Shown here piece by piece: positions 16,383 through 25,178 of a DNA stretch of 64,000 bases. The DNA lies in NCBI GenBank assembly GCA_002083515.1, contig LWDN01000012.1:1-64000 (forward strand). The letters are read 5' to 3'. The first letter of the stretch is position 1; each line of letters opens with the position of its first letter. The position numbers were made by a program, and so were the translations under genes. The stretch comes from Proteobacteria bacterium HN_bin10 (GTDB lineage Bacteria > Pseudomonadota > Alphaproteobacteria > Caulobacterales > Aquidulcibacteraceae). Below the pieces are notes generated by a model, which ran no database searches, was not told where the DNA came from, and saw only the letters and a program-made list of their open reading frames with translations.

Positions 16383-17372
16383 ATGCACGTGCTCTACGAA
16401 CGCGACGCCGATCCGGCGTTGATCAAGGCCAAACGCGTCGCCGTCATCGGCTATGGCGCCCAGGGGCATGCGCACGCGTTGAACCTGCGCGATGCCGGAG
16501 TTGGCGACATTGTGGTGGCGCTGCGCCGCGGCTCGCCGTCCGAAGCGCGGGCGAACGCCGACAATTTTCTGGTCGTCGATGTGGCCGAGGCCGCGCGCGA
16601 GAGCGACGTGCTGGTGATGTGCGCGCCCGACGAGGTCATGCCGGACCTCTACGCAGCGGAGATCGCGCCCTATCTGCGCGCCGGCCAGACGCTGTTGTTC
16701 GCACACGGCTTCGCCATCCATTATGGCTTCATCGCACCGCCTGCGGATGTGAACGTTGTCATGGTGGCGCCGAAGGGCCCCGGCAAAGCGCTGCGCGAGG
16801 CCTTCATCAAGGGCGGCGGCCTGCCAGCCATCGTGGCGGTGGCGCAGGACACCGGCGGCGCCGAGGCGTTGGCGTATTCCTACGCCGCGGCCATCGGCTG
16901 CGGCCGCGCCGGGATGATCCCGTCAACCTTCAAAATCGAAACCGAAGGCGATCTCTACGGCGAGCAGGTGGTGCTCTGCGGCGGGCTTAGCCATCTTATC
17001 CGCACCGCGTGGGAAGTGCAGGTAGAGGCGGGGACGCCGCCGGAGCTCGCCTATTTCGATTGTCTGCACGAAGTGAAATTGCTCTCGGACCTGATCCATG
17101 AGCGCGGCATCGCCGGCATGCATCTCGCTATCTCCAACACGGCGGAGTGGGGCGAGTATGTCACCGGCCCGCGCATCATCGACGCGCGCGTCAAGGACGC
17201 CATGCGCGCTGTGATGGCGGACGTGCAGAGTGGCAAGTTCGCGCGCGACTGGATGGCGGAGCATCGCGCCGGCGCGCCGAACTTGGCGAAGATGCGTGAA
17301 GCGGCGGCGACGCATCCGATCGAGGACGCAGGACGCACGGTGCGCTCTCTGCTCCAAGGTTCCTGGCGATGA
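16383..17372 (+). CDS. ilvC: Ketol-acid reductoisomerase (somewhat diverged)
   Basis: Class I KARI of 329 aa, converting acetolactate to dihydroxyisovalerate in valine/leucine/isoleucine synthesis. Rossmann motif GYGAQGHAHALNLRDAG; AHGFAIHYG; catalytic Lys in VAPKGPG; metal-binding Asp and Glu in GDLYGEQVVLCGG; C-terminal YFDCLHEVKLLSDL and SNTAEWGEYVTGPR. Several positions differ from the common wording (IETEGDLY for EETETDLF), so it may be a second copy. It stands apart from any ilvB or ilvN. An AAGGAG lies about 17 bp upstream of the chosen ATG. Confidence 0.88.
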   Translation: MHVLYERDADPALIKAKRVAVIGYGAQGHAHALNLRDAGVGDIVVALRRGSPSEARANADNFLVVDVAEAARESDVLVMCAPDEVMPDLYAAEIAPYLRAGQTLLFAHGFAIHYGFIAPPADVNVVMVAPKGPGKALREAFIKGGGLPAIVAVAQDTGGAEALAYSYAAAIGCGRAGMIPSTFKIETEGDLYGEQVVLCGGLSHLIRTAWEVQVEAGTPPELAYFDCLHEVKLLSDLIHERGIAGMHLAISNTAEWGEYVTGPRIIDARVKDAMRAVMADVQSGKFARDWMAEHRAGAPNLAKMREAAATHPIEDAGRTVRSLLQGSWR

Positions 17373-17460
17373 TGTTTTTGTCGCCGTCGCGACGCCCTTC
17401 GAGGCCGAATTGTTAACCTCGCTTTGATACATGCGATCTGGGCAGGTTCCAGGTGCATGT

Positions 17461-18687
17461 ATGTCCGACAGACACGATCTTATCGCCAGCATGGCGGTTG
17501 GCTCCGGCGACGCCGTCGTTAATCGCGCCCTAAAGGCCATTCGCGCGCACCTAGCCATGGATGTGGCTTACGTCTCCCAGTTTGTCGGCGACAACATGGT
17601 GCTGCGCAAGGTCGATGCGCCCGGCCAAGAGGCGCTCGCGAAAGCCGGCGATGTACACTCCCTGAACGACACCTATTGCCGGGACATCCTGGCTGGACGC
17701 TTGCCCGAACTCATGGCCGATACGGCGCTTGAGCCGGTTGCGGCGGCAAAGCCCATTACCCAAGCGTTGCCAATCGGGCGCCACATGAGCGTGCCGATCC
17801 GTCTCGAAGACGGCTCCGTCTACGGAATGTTCTGCTGTCTCGGCTTCACGCCGGATCCATCGTTGCGCGAGCGCGACCTGCAGATGATGCGCGCCTTCGC
17901 CGACCTTGCAGGCTACGAAATCAGCCGCGAAGTCGAAGCTGAGAAGCTTCAGAACGAAACGCGCAGCCGGGTCATAACGGCCATGAGCGAGGACGTCTTT
18001 GATATCGTGTATCAGCCAATCGTGGACGCGAAGGAGGGACGCCTGATTGGTTTTGAGTCTCTTTCGCGCTTCAGGACTGGATCGCCCGATGTGTGGTTCG
18101 CTGACGCTGCCGGCGTGGGGCTCGGCGTCGAACTCGAGCTTGCCGCGATCGGGAAGGCGCTCGGTGCGTTGGCGCTCCTGCCAAACAGCGTCTATCTTGC
18201 GGTCAACGCGTCGCCCGACACCATTCTCAGCGGCCAGTTGAATGAAATTCTCGCGGGCCTGCCGCTCGATCGCATCGTACTCGAAGTGACAGAGCATTCA
18301 ACGGTCTCGGACTACGACGCGCTCAGTGCGGCGCTGAACGCCTGGCGTGCGCAGGGCGTCCGACTCGCGGTAGATGACGCCGGCGCCGGCTATTCCAGTC
18401 TCCGCCACATATTAGCCTTGCAGCCCGACCTCATCAAACTCGACATGAGCCTCACACGGAATATCTGTCTCGATCCTGCGCGGAAGGCGCTGGCCGCCGC
18501 CTTGATTGGTTTCGCCCGCGAGACTGGCAGTCACATCATTGCCGAGGGCGTGGAGACTGAAGCGGAATTGGTGACGTTGCGCCAACTCGGGGTCGAGAAG
18601 CTGCAGGGCTATTTCCTCGGGCGGCCGATGTCGCTCGCTGCTTCGGTGCGCGTTTGCCCAACTCCAGCGGCGACGCGCGCGATCTGA
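17461..18687 (+). CDS. GAF-EAL c-di-GMP phosphodiesterase-type protein
   Basis: 408 aa from ATG 17461. N-terminal GAF sensor (about 10-160, with DTYCRDILAGRLPELMADTA and MSVPIRLEDGSVYGMFCCLG). EAL domain from about 175. The EAL signature itself is ESL (GFESLSRF), but other catalytic positions appear kept: Asn in AVNASP, Glu in VLEVTEHS, Asp-Asp in VDDAGAGYSSLR, Lys in DLIKLDMSL, Glu in IIAEGVETE, Gln in LQGYFLGRP. Activity is therefore plausible. Soluble, with no membrane helix. Confidence 0.85.
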   Translation: MSDRHDLIASMAVGSGDAVVNRALKAIRAHLAMDVAYVSQFVGDNMVLRKVDAPGQEALAKAGDVHSLNDTYCRDILAGRLPELMADTALEPVAAAKPITQALPIGRHMSVPIRLEDGSVYGMFCCLGFTPDPSLRERDLQMMRAFADLAGYEISREVEAEKLQNETRSRVITAMSEDVFDIVYQPIVDAKEGRLIGFESLSRFRTGSPDVWFADAAGVGLGVELELAAIGKALGALALLPNSVYLAVNASPDTILSGQLNEILAGLPLDRIVLEVTEHSTVSDYDALSAALNAWRAQGVRLAVDDAGAGYSSLRHILALQPDLIKLDMSLTRNICLDPARKALAAALIGFARETGSHIIAEGVETEAELVTLRQLGVEKLQGYFLGRPMSLAASVRVCPTPAATRAI

Positions 18688-18727
18688 CGGCTTGGCAGAG
18701 GCGCTCGTTGGTCGCTACACAGCGCCC

Positions 18728-19915
18728 ATGACCCGCATCGGCACGCCGCTTTCTCCGTCAGCTCTCAAGGTGATGTTCCTGGGCGGAGGCGAGCTCGGCA
18801 AGGAAGTGGTGATCGAGCTCCAGCGCCTCGGCGTCGAGACCATCGTGGTCGACCGCTACGCCAACGCGCCGGCGCAACAAGTTGCCCATCGCGCTCACGT
18901 CATCGACATGACCGATGCCAAGGCGCTGCGCGCGTTGGTCGAACAAGAGTGCCCCCACCTCATCGTGCCCGAGATCGAAGCCATCGCCACCGACGAACTG
19001 GTGCGCATCGAGGCCGACAAGCTCGCGGTCGTCATCCCTACAGCCAATGCCGCGCATATCACCATGAACCGCGAGCGCATCCGCAAGCTCGGCGCCGAAG
19101 AGTTGAAACTGCCGACTTCGCCGTACGCCTTCGCCTCATCGTTGGGAGAACTGCAAGCGGGGATCGATCGCATCGGCTTCCCGTGTTTCGTGAAGCCAGT
19201 GATGTCGTCCTCGGGCAAGGGCCAGAGCCGGCTCAAGTCGCCGGCCGATGTCGCGCCAGCTTGGGACTATGCCCTGAGCGCCGGCCGCGTGAAGCAGCCG
19301 CGCGTCATCGTCGAAGGGCAGGTGATGTTCGACTTCGAGATCACGCTGCTGACCGTGCGCGCCGCATCGGGCACGCATTTTTGCGAACCGATCGGCCACG
19401 TGCAGGTCGATGGCGATTATGTCGAAAGCTGGCAGCCACAACAGATGAATGCAAAGGCGCTCGCGAGCGCGCGTGACATCGCCGGCAAGGTCACGGCCGC
19501 GCTTGGCGGCCGTGGTATTTTCGGCGTCGAGCTGTTCGTGAAAGGCGATGACGTCTGGTTCAGCGAAGTCAGCCCACGCCCGCACGACACCGGCCTGGTT
19601 ACGTTGGTCAGTCAAAACCAGAGCGAATTTGCACTGCATGCGCGAGCCACCTTGGGTCTGCCCGTGGACACGTCGCTCCGCGCGCCGGGCGCCAGCGCTG
19701 TCATCTATGGTGGCATGGAAGCGCAAGGCATCGCCTTCGATGGCGTGGCTGAAGCGCTCGCCATCCCTGAAACCGAACTCCGTCTCTTCGGCAAGCCTGA
19801 GAGTTTCAAGAAGCGCCGCATGGGCGTGGCGCTCGCGCGCGGCGTTGACACCGCGGAAGCCCGCGCGCGTGCGAAGCACGTGGCGGCGCTAGTCAAACCC
19901 GTAGCGTCGGCCTAG
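18728..19915 (+). CDS. purT: Formate-dependent GAR transformylase (PurT)
   Basis: 395 aa, normal PurT length. An ATP-grasp enzyme that makes formylglycinamide ribonucleotide from GAR, formate and ATP, bypassing folate-dependent PurN. Visible motifs: VMFLGGGELGKEVVIELQRL at the N-terminus, VDRYANAPAQQVAHR, FPCFVKPVMSSSGKGQS (ATP-grasp), VEGQVMFDFEITLLTVR and ELFVKGDDVWFSEVSPRPHD (metal-binding end). The ATG at 18728 is used instead of an earlier in-frame codon that would overlap the preceding intergenic gap. Confidence 0.95.
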   Translation: MTRIGTPLSPSALKVMFLGGGELGKEVVIELQRLGVETIVVDRYANAPAQQVAHRAHVIDMTDAKALRALVEQECPHLIVPEIEAIATDELVRIEADKLAVVIPTANAAHITMNRERIRKLGAEELKLPTSPYAFASSLGELQAGIDRIGFPCFVKPVMSSSGKGQSRLKSPADVAPAWDYALSAGRVKQPRVIVEGQVMFDFEITLLTVRAASGTHFCEPIGHVQVDGDYVESWQPQQMNAKALASARDIAGKVTAALGGRGIFGVELFVKGDDVWFSEVSPRPHDTGLVTLVSQNQSEFALHARATLGLPVDTSLRAPGASAVIYGGMEAQGIAFDGVAEALAIPETELRLFGKPESFKKRRMGVALARGVDTAEARARAKHVAALVKPVASA

Positions 19916-19940
19916 CGTCTCTGAGAAGCAGGAGAGACAG

Positions 19941-20903
19941 ATGCCCACACCGCAAGCGCCGATCAACTCCGGCTATGGCATGCGCACCGAGGCGCGTGAC
20001 GCTGCCGGGGGCCGCGACCTCAAGGGCAAGGTTGCCATCGTCACCGGCGGTTACTCAGGGCTCGGCTTGGAGACCACCAAAGCGCTGGCTGGCGCCGGCG
20101 CCATTGTCGTCGTGCCAGCGCGTACGCCGGACAAAGCCGCGAAGGCGCTGGCCGGCATCGCCAATGTCGAACAAGCGGCGCTCGATCTCGCCGATCCCGC
20201 CAGCATCGACGCGTTCGCCAGCGGCTTTCTTTCGCGCACCAGGAAGCTCGACATCCTGATCAACAACGCCGCCATCATGGCCTCGCCCTTGATGCGCGAC
20301 GCGCGCGGTTACGAAGCGCAATTCGCCACCAATCACCTCGGCCACTTCCAGCTGACGGCGCGCCTGTGGCCGGCGTTGAAAGCGGCGAACGGCGCGCGCG
20401 TGGTGTCGCTGTCCTCGATCGGGCATCGCATCTGTCCGCCCGATCTGGACGATCCGAATTTCGAACGCACCGAGTATCACAAATGGGTGGCCTATGGCCG
20501 CGCCAAGTCCGCCAACGCGCTGTTCGCCGTCGGCCTCGACAAGCGCGGCCAGCCCCACAATGTCCGCGCCTTCGCCGTCCATCCCGGCGGCATCATGACC
20601 GACCTCCAGCGCTACATGCCGGAAGAGGAAAAGCGCGCCATGGGCTGGATCGACGAGCACGGCAACGTCGACGAACGCTTCAAGACGCCGTCGCAGGGTG
20701 CGGCGACCAGCGTCTGGTGCGCAACCAACGCGCAGCTCGACGGCAAGGGCGGGGTTTATTGCGAGGATTGCGACATCGCTGAATTGGTAGCTCCCGATCA
20801 CAAGGACTTTAGGGGCGTGCGTCCCTGGGCCGTCGATCCGGTGCTGGCCGACAAGCTCTGGACGCTAAGCGAACGCATGACGGGCGTGAGCTTTCAGCCT
20901 TAG
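19941..20903 (+). CDS. SDR-family oxidoreductase (retinol-dehydrogenase-like)
   Basis: 320 aa. NAD(P) motif VTGGYSGLGLE near residues 36-46, LINNAAIMASP, catalytic Ser in VVSLSSIGHR and Tyr-x-x-x-Lys in YGRAKSANAL. The length and the C-terminal ATSVWCATNAQLDGKGGVYCED place it with the long SDRs annotated as oxidoreductase/retinol dehydrogenase-like. Substrate unknown. AGGAGAG upstream supports the start. It sits alone between purT and the serine hydrolase gene. Confidence 0.85.
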   Translation: MPTPQAPINSGYGMRTEARDAAGGRDLKGKVAIVTGGYSGLGLETTKALAGAGAIVVVPARTPDKAAKALAGIANVEQAALDLADPASIDAFASGFLSRTRKLDILINNAAIMASPLMRDARGYEAQFATNHLGHFQLTARLWPALKAANGARVVSLSSIGHRICPPDLDDPNFERTEYHKWVAYGRAKSANALFAVGLDKRGQPHNVRAFAVHPGGIMTDLQRYMPEEEKRAMGWIDEHGNVDERFKTPSQGAATSVWCATNAQLDGKGGVYCEDCDIAELVAPDHKDFRGVRPWAVDPVLADKLWTLSERMTGVSFQP

Positions 20904-20941
20904 GCGCGACGGATTGGCGGCGCAGCGGCGTTGAAAAGGCC

Positions 20942-21934
20942 ATGAACCGCCGTTCCTTTTTGATCGCCGGCGCCGCCGCCTGCGCCGCCGCGCCCGCCTG
21001 GGCGCAGGATTTCAACTTCGAGGCTGCCGCCGCCTATTCCGCTGAACGCCGCGGCGTCTCGATGCTGGTGATGCGGCGTGGCGAGATCGTCTTCGAAGAC
21101 TATCCCAACGAAGGCGGCGCCGCGCGCGGTTGGGAATTGGCCAGCGGCACCAAGAGCTTCTCCGGGATCATGGCGGCGGCGGCGGTCAGAGATAGCCTGC
21201 TCGAACTCGACGAACCGGCGTCGGAAACCTTGCGTGAGTGGCGCGGCGACGATCGCCGCCGCATCACCATCCGTCACTTGCTTTCGCTCACCAGCGGCAT
21301 CGATGGCGGACGCATTGGCCGTCCGCCCTCTTATGCGGATGCGATTGCCGCCCAAGCAACCGCCGAGCCCGGGGCGCGCTTTTCTTATGGACCGCTGCCG
21401 TTCCAGATTTTCGGCGAGATCATGCGCCGCAAGGCCAATGGCGATCCGTTGGATTATCTCACCCGCCGCATTTTTGAGCCGCTGGAGATACACCCCACAT
21501 CATGGCGGCGCGGCGCCGATGGCATGCCGCATTTGCCGTCCGGCGCGCAGCTGACGGCGCGCGACTGGGCGCGGTTCGGGCGCTTCGTGATGCAGGGCGG
21601 GGAGGGTCGCCTGGACGCGCGCGCTTTGCGCGAAAATTTCGAGTCGACTCGCGCCAACCCTGGCTATGGGCTGACCTGGTGGCTGTGGCGCCAGGGGCTC
21701 ATCCCGCCAAGCGAGCGCATGAGCGGCGTCGATGTCGATGCGCGCTTCGCCGAACGCTTGGGCGGCATCTCCATGGCCGCGGGCGCTGGCGACCAGCGGC
21801 TCTATCTGATCGGCAGCCTCGATCTTGTCGTCGTTCGTCAGGCCACCGGTATTCTCCGGTCGCTGATGCGGCGCGGGCGCGGCCCGCGCTGGTCGGACGC
21901 CGAGTTTCTCCGCCTCGCGCTCGGCGAGGGATAA
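20942..21934 (+). CDS. Exported serine hydrolase, class C beta-lactamase-like
   Basis: 330 aa. N-terminus MNRRSFLIAGAAACAAAP is a likely Tat signal with cleavage after AWAQ. The nucleophile motif SxxK is SGTK, Ser68-Lys71. The second motif position carries Tyr in FSYGPLPFQIFGEI, where YxN is usual, so Asn is replaced by Pro. Wording such as RHLLSLTSGIDGG and RIFEPLEIHPTSWRR is typical of the beta-lactamase-related hydrolases. An esterase or peptidase role in the envelope is more likely than antibiotic resistance. Confidence 0.82.
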   Translation: MNRRSFLIAGAAACAAAPAWAQDFNFEAAAAYSAERRGVSMLVMRRGEIVFEDYPNEGGAARGWELASGTKSFSGIMAAAAVRDSLLELDEPASETLREWRGDDRRRITIRHLLSLTSGIDGGRIGRPPSYADAIAAQATAEPGARFSYGPLPFQIFGEIMRRKANGDPLDYLTRRIFEPLEIHPTSWRRGADGMPHLPSGAQLTARDWARFGRFVMQGGEGRLDARALRENFESTRANPGYGLTWWLWRQGLIPPSERMSGVDVDARFAERLGGISMAAGAGDQRLYLIGSLDLVVVRQATGILRSLMRRGRGPRWSDAEFLRLALGEG

Positions 21935-22034
21935 GGATTTTTTTACCAAGCCGCATTGCGCTGGGCTCAACGGTTCCGAAACGCTAACGCCTGTACACTT
22001 CGCCGGCGCTAACTCTGAGCGCAGGGCGTGAGGG

Positions 22035-23666
22035 ATGACCGAAGACGCAAACACCGCCGCCAGGGATGGCGTGCGCCGGGCCTGGATTGGCATCGGCGTG
22101 CCGGTGCTTGGGCTTGTTCTCGTCATGATCATGATTTCGGTAGCGACGTTCTGGGGCGTCGCTCGCGATCAGGATCGCGCCTTTGAAGTGAGTTCGAAGC
22201 GGCTTGTCGAAAGCGCAATCGATGGGCGCGCCCATGCGCTTTCGGACGGCACGCTTGACTACGCGAACTGGACCGAAGCCTACCAATCCATCGTGAGGAG
22301 TTGGGACCAAGAGTGGATCGAGGCCAACTTCTACTCGAGCGTCATTGATGGCATGATCCTGTTCCGCGCCGATGGCACGGTGCGTTATTCATGGGTTGAC
22401 GAAGATCTGGGCGCCGAGGGCGCCGCCATGATTTCCCCCGTCGTAGCCGCAGCCGTCGACGTGCCTGATCTAAGCCGGCTTTCGCGTGCGCCGACGCCGG
22501 AAGGGACGGTCGCCCGCACCGTTCTGAACCTCGACGGTCAGCTGGTGCTCGTGGCGGTAGCCCCGGTCACGCAGGAAGACGACGCGGTTCGCTTGGCGCG
22601 TCAGCTTTTCGGCGAACAGCAGGATTTCTTGGCTTCGTTCTACTTGCTGACAAGCGCCAAGTTGTCCGAGATCGGCGCATCTCTCGACTTGCAAGCGCTT
22701 GCATTCGTCCCCGCTGCGGAGGGCGCCGAAGCGGCCGGCGAGAGCGTGGTGCTGCCGCTGCTCTCCGCCGACGATCGTCCGGTTGGTCACTTGCAATGGC
22801 GCCATGCGCGTCCTGGCATTGCCTCGTTCCAACGCCAGACGTGGCCGGTGGTCATCGGGCTGCTGATTATCGGGGCGCTGGCGCTGACGATCGCGCGCAT
22901 GCTGGTGGCGCGCAATATCGGCGCCATGGCTCATGCCGAGGGCGCGCTTGAATCGAGCCGGCTGAAGGCTGAATTCCTGGCCCGCGTCAGTTACGAACTG
23001 AGAACGCCGCTGAACGACATTATCGGCTACGCGGAGATCATCGAGGAAGAAAACGAGGCGCCGGCTACGCGCGCCGACGCCAGGCGCATCATCGCGTCCG
23101 CGCGCCATCTTAACAATCTGCTCAACGACATTCTCGATCAGTCTCGCATTCACGCCAACCGGATGCAGGTCCGCCAGGACGTGATCCCGGTCGCCGGTTT
23201 CCTCACCGAAGTGCAGGGGTTGATGCGGCGCTCCGCCAGCGAAGCCGGTGTCACGCTTTCAGCGCGCTCCGGCGCTGTGGCGGGCTACGTAGTCGCCGAT
23301 CATGCTCGCCTGCGCCAGTGCATGCTCAATCTCGTCGGCAACGCGATCAAGTTCGCACCGCGCGGCAATGTCACCATCTGCGCCCGCAGCGCTGCGATCG
23401 AGGGGCGTGACATGGTGGTGTTCGACGTCGCCGACGACGGCATTGGCATCGCCAAGGCGGATCTCGACAATCTCTTCCGCCCGTTCGGTCAGGCCAACGC
23501 CTCGATCGGCAAGAAGTTCGGGGGCAACGGCCTAGGGCTTTCGATTTCGCGCGACTTGGCGCGCGCCATGGGCGGCGACATCACCGTGACCAGTGAGCCG
23601 AACAAGGGTTCGACGTTCAGCCTCTCGGTTCCGGTGGCCACCGCGAGCGCGCTGCGCGCCGCTTAA
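22035..23666 (+). CDS. CHASE4 histidine-kinase-like protein lacking the phospho-acceptor His
   Basis: 543 aa. First membrane helix about 17-40, extracytoplasmic CHASE4 sensor about 50-250 (RAHALSDGTLDYANWTEAYQ), second helix about 275-295, then HisKA and HATPase. The H-box reads VSYELRTPLND: residue 320 is Tyr (codon TAC at 22992-22994) where His is needed. The ATPase boxes look intact (LNLVGNAIKFAP, DVADDGIGIAK, GGNGLGLSISRDLARAMGG). It may act as a pseudokinase, an ATP-driven scaffold or a dimer partner of another kinase. There is no receiver gene next to it. The stop overlaps the opposing oxygenase gene. Confidence 0.88.
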   Translation: MTEDANTAARDGVRRAWIGIGVPVLGLVLVMIMISVATFWGVARDQDRAFEVSSKRLVESAIDGRAHALSDGTLDYANWTEAYQSIVRSWDQEWIEANFYSSVIDGMILFRADGTVRYSWVDEDLGAEGAAMISPVVAAAVDVPDLSRLSRAPTPEGTVARTVLNLDGQLVLVAVAPVTQEDDAVRLARQLFGEQQDFLASFYLLTSAKLSEIGASLDLQALAFVPAAEGAEAAGESVVLPLLSADDRPVGHLQWRHARPGIASFQRQTWPVVIGLLIIGALALTIARMLVARNIGAMAHAEGALESSRLKAEFLARVSYELRTPLNDIIGYAEIIEEENEAPATRADARRIIASARHLNNLLNDILDQSRIHANRMQVRQDVIPVAGFLTEVQGLMRRSASEAGVTLSARSGAVAGYVVADHARLRQCMLNLVGNAIKFAPRGNVTICARSAAIEGRDMVVFDVADDGIGIAKADLDNLFRPFGQANASIGKKFGGNGLGLSISRDLARAMGGDITVTSEPNKGSTFSLSVPVATASALRAA

Positions 23667-24601
23667 GCCAACCTGATCTCGCGCAACCGCTCGTAGAGAA
23701 AGTCCTGCGCCGTGATGGGCGTCGGGTACCGGTTTGCATTGGCCGGGCCGATGCAGCTTGGCAGCGTCTGAATCAGGTAATCCGGCGCGAAGTGGAGGAA
23801 GAAGGGGATCGAATAGCGCGGCAGGTGGGCGCGGTCGGGCGCCGGGTTGACGACGCGGTGCGTGGTCGACGGCAGCACATCATTCGTCAGCCGCTGCAGC
23901 ATGTCGCCAACATTCACAACGAGCGCGCCTTCGGGCGGATTGACGTCGAGCCACTGCCCCTCGCGCGTCAGCAGCTGTAGGCCCGCTTCCTCGGCGCCAA
24001 GAAGCAGCGTGATGACGTTGATGTCCTCGTGCGCCTCGGCGCGGACGCCGTCGGGATTCGGCGGCGTCGGCGGGTAATGCAGAAGGCGCAGCACCGAATT
24101 GCCGTCGCGCACGGCGCCGGCGAAGAAATCCGTTGGCAAGTCGAGAAAGTGAGCGATCGACTGAAGCAATTCGAGGCCGAGCGCATCGAACGCTTCGTAG
24201 AGCCCATACACATCCGCGCGAAATGAGGCGAGTTCCGCCGGCCAAACATTTGGCGGCATGAAGGTGCGGTAGCGATGGCCTTCGCCAAGCTCGCGCCCGA
24301 CGTGCCAGAATTCCTTGAGGTCGACCTTGTCCGCGCCCTTCGCCGCTTCGACGCCGAAGGGAATATAGCCGCGCTGACCGGCGCCGCCGGCAACATGGTA
24401 ACGCCGCTTCACGGCATCGGGCAGTGCGAAGAAGTCCTTGGCGGCGCGCAGCGCCCGCTCGATCACGCCGGAATCGAGCCCATGATCGCGGACAATGGCG
24501 AATCCGAAGCGCGCATAACTCTCGCCCATGGCCCGCGCGAAGCCTGCCGGATCGGAGCGCCGGTCGCGCATGGACAGAGCGGGCAGAGCCTCAAGCGCCA
24601 T
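23663..24601 (-). CDS. 2-oxoglutarate/Fe(II) oxygenase, isopenicillin-N-synthase family
   Basis: 312 aa. N-terminal DIOX_N region (GESYARFGFAIVRDHGLDSGV) and C-terminal 2OG-FeII domain. The iron ligands appear as His and Asp in AHEDINVITLL and His in STTHRVVNP; the 2-oxoglutarate-binding Arg-x-Ser is in RYSIPFFLHF. The family oxidises many small molecules; substrate unknown. It is convergent with the CHASE4 kinase-like gene, overlapping it by 4 bp. Confidence 0.9.
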   Translation of the reverse strand: MALEALPALSMRDRRSDPAGFARAMGESYARFGFAIVRDHGLDSGVIERALRAAKDFFALPDAVKRRYHVAGGAGQRGYIPFGVEAAKGADKVDLKEFWHVGRELGEGHRYRTFMPPNVWPAELASFRADVYGLYEAFDALGLELLQSIAHFLDLPTDFFAGAVRDGNSVLRLLHYPPTPPNPDGVRAEAHEDINVITLLLGAEEAGLQLLTREGQWLDVNPPEGALVVNVGDMLQRLTNDVLPSTTHRVVNPAPDRAHLPRYSIPFFLHFAPDYLIQTLPSCIGPANANRYPTPITAQDFLYERLREIRLA

Positions 24602-24699
24602 CGCCGTACGTTGCGCCGCTTCGCGCCAGCGCTCAATCTCTTAACGCGCCGTTTACGATTCTGCGCCGAGCCTCGTCGTCTGCTTTGGGAGAGCCCCGC

Positions 24700-25137
24700 A
24701 TGTTCTTTTTCGGACCGCATTCCTGGCGTGGCGAGAGCGGCCGGCGCTATCGTTTCAAGTGCGTTCTGACCAAGGCGGGACTGCCGCCGGAGGGGGTCGG
24801 CGGCATCTATGTTTTCGTGCGCCGCCGGTTCGGGTTTCTGATGGAGCCGCTCTATGTCGGCAAGGCCGCCGATCTGCGGTCGCGCCTGCTCGGCCATGAG
24901 AAGTGGGGGCGCGCCTATTGGTATTATGGCGCCACCGAGCGCTATGTGCTCGGGCCCATCCGGGACGAGGTCGACCGCCGACGCATCGAAGAAGACCTCA
25001 TTCGCGGCTTGAAGCCGCGGATGAACGACATGGAAATCCCGCAAGCCAAGGCGGCGATGAAATCCAAGCGCCGGGCGGCCGCCAGCCATGCGTTCGATCT
25101 CTCTGCGCTGCTTGGCCGCCGTCCACAGCGGGCGTGA
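24700..25137 (+). CDS. GIY-YIG domain protein
   Basis: 145 aa from ATG 24700 (MFFFGPHSW). The nuclease-fold signature is present: GIYVF at about 39-43, PLYVGKAADLRSRLLGH with YVG and the catalytic Arg, and a Glu in RRIEEDLIRGLKPRMND. Single-domain GIY-YIG proteins in bacteria are usually of unknown target. Its short basic C-terminal tail (KSKRRAAASH) could bind nucleic acid. Independent of the neighbouring genes. Confidence 0.8.
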   Translation: MFFFGPHSWRGESGRRYRFKCVLTKAGLPPEGVGGIYVFVRRRFGFLMEPLYVGKAADLRSRLLGHEKWGRAYWYYGATERYVLGPIRDEVDRRRIEEDLIRGLKPRMNDMEIPQAKAAMKSKRRAAASHAFDLSALLGRRPQRA

Positions 25138-25178
25138 TTGCTTGACCCGCCGGGCCCGCCGCGCGACAGGGCGGGCCG

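Noticed and set aside
17461..18687. GAF-EAL protein as a catalytically dead EAL
   Set aside because: ESL replaces EAL, but the Glu and the other metal and catalytic residues appear kept, so I cannot call it inactive.
24641..24656. TTAA-N7-TTTAC as a CtrA box upstream of the GIY-YIG gene
   Set aside because: One mismatch to TTAA-N7-TTAAC, and near-matches are common; I cannot support it from one site.
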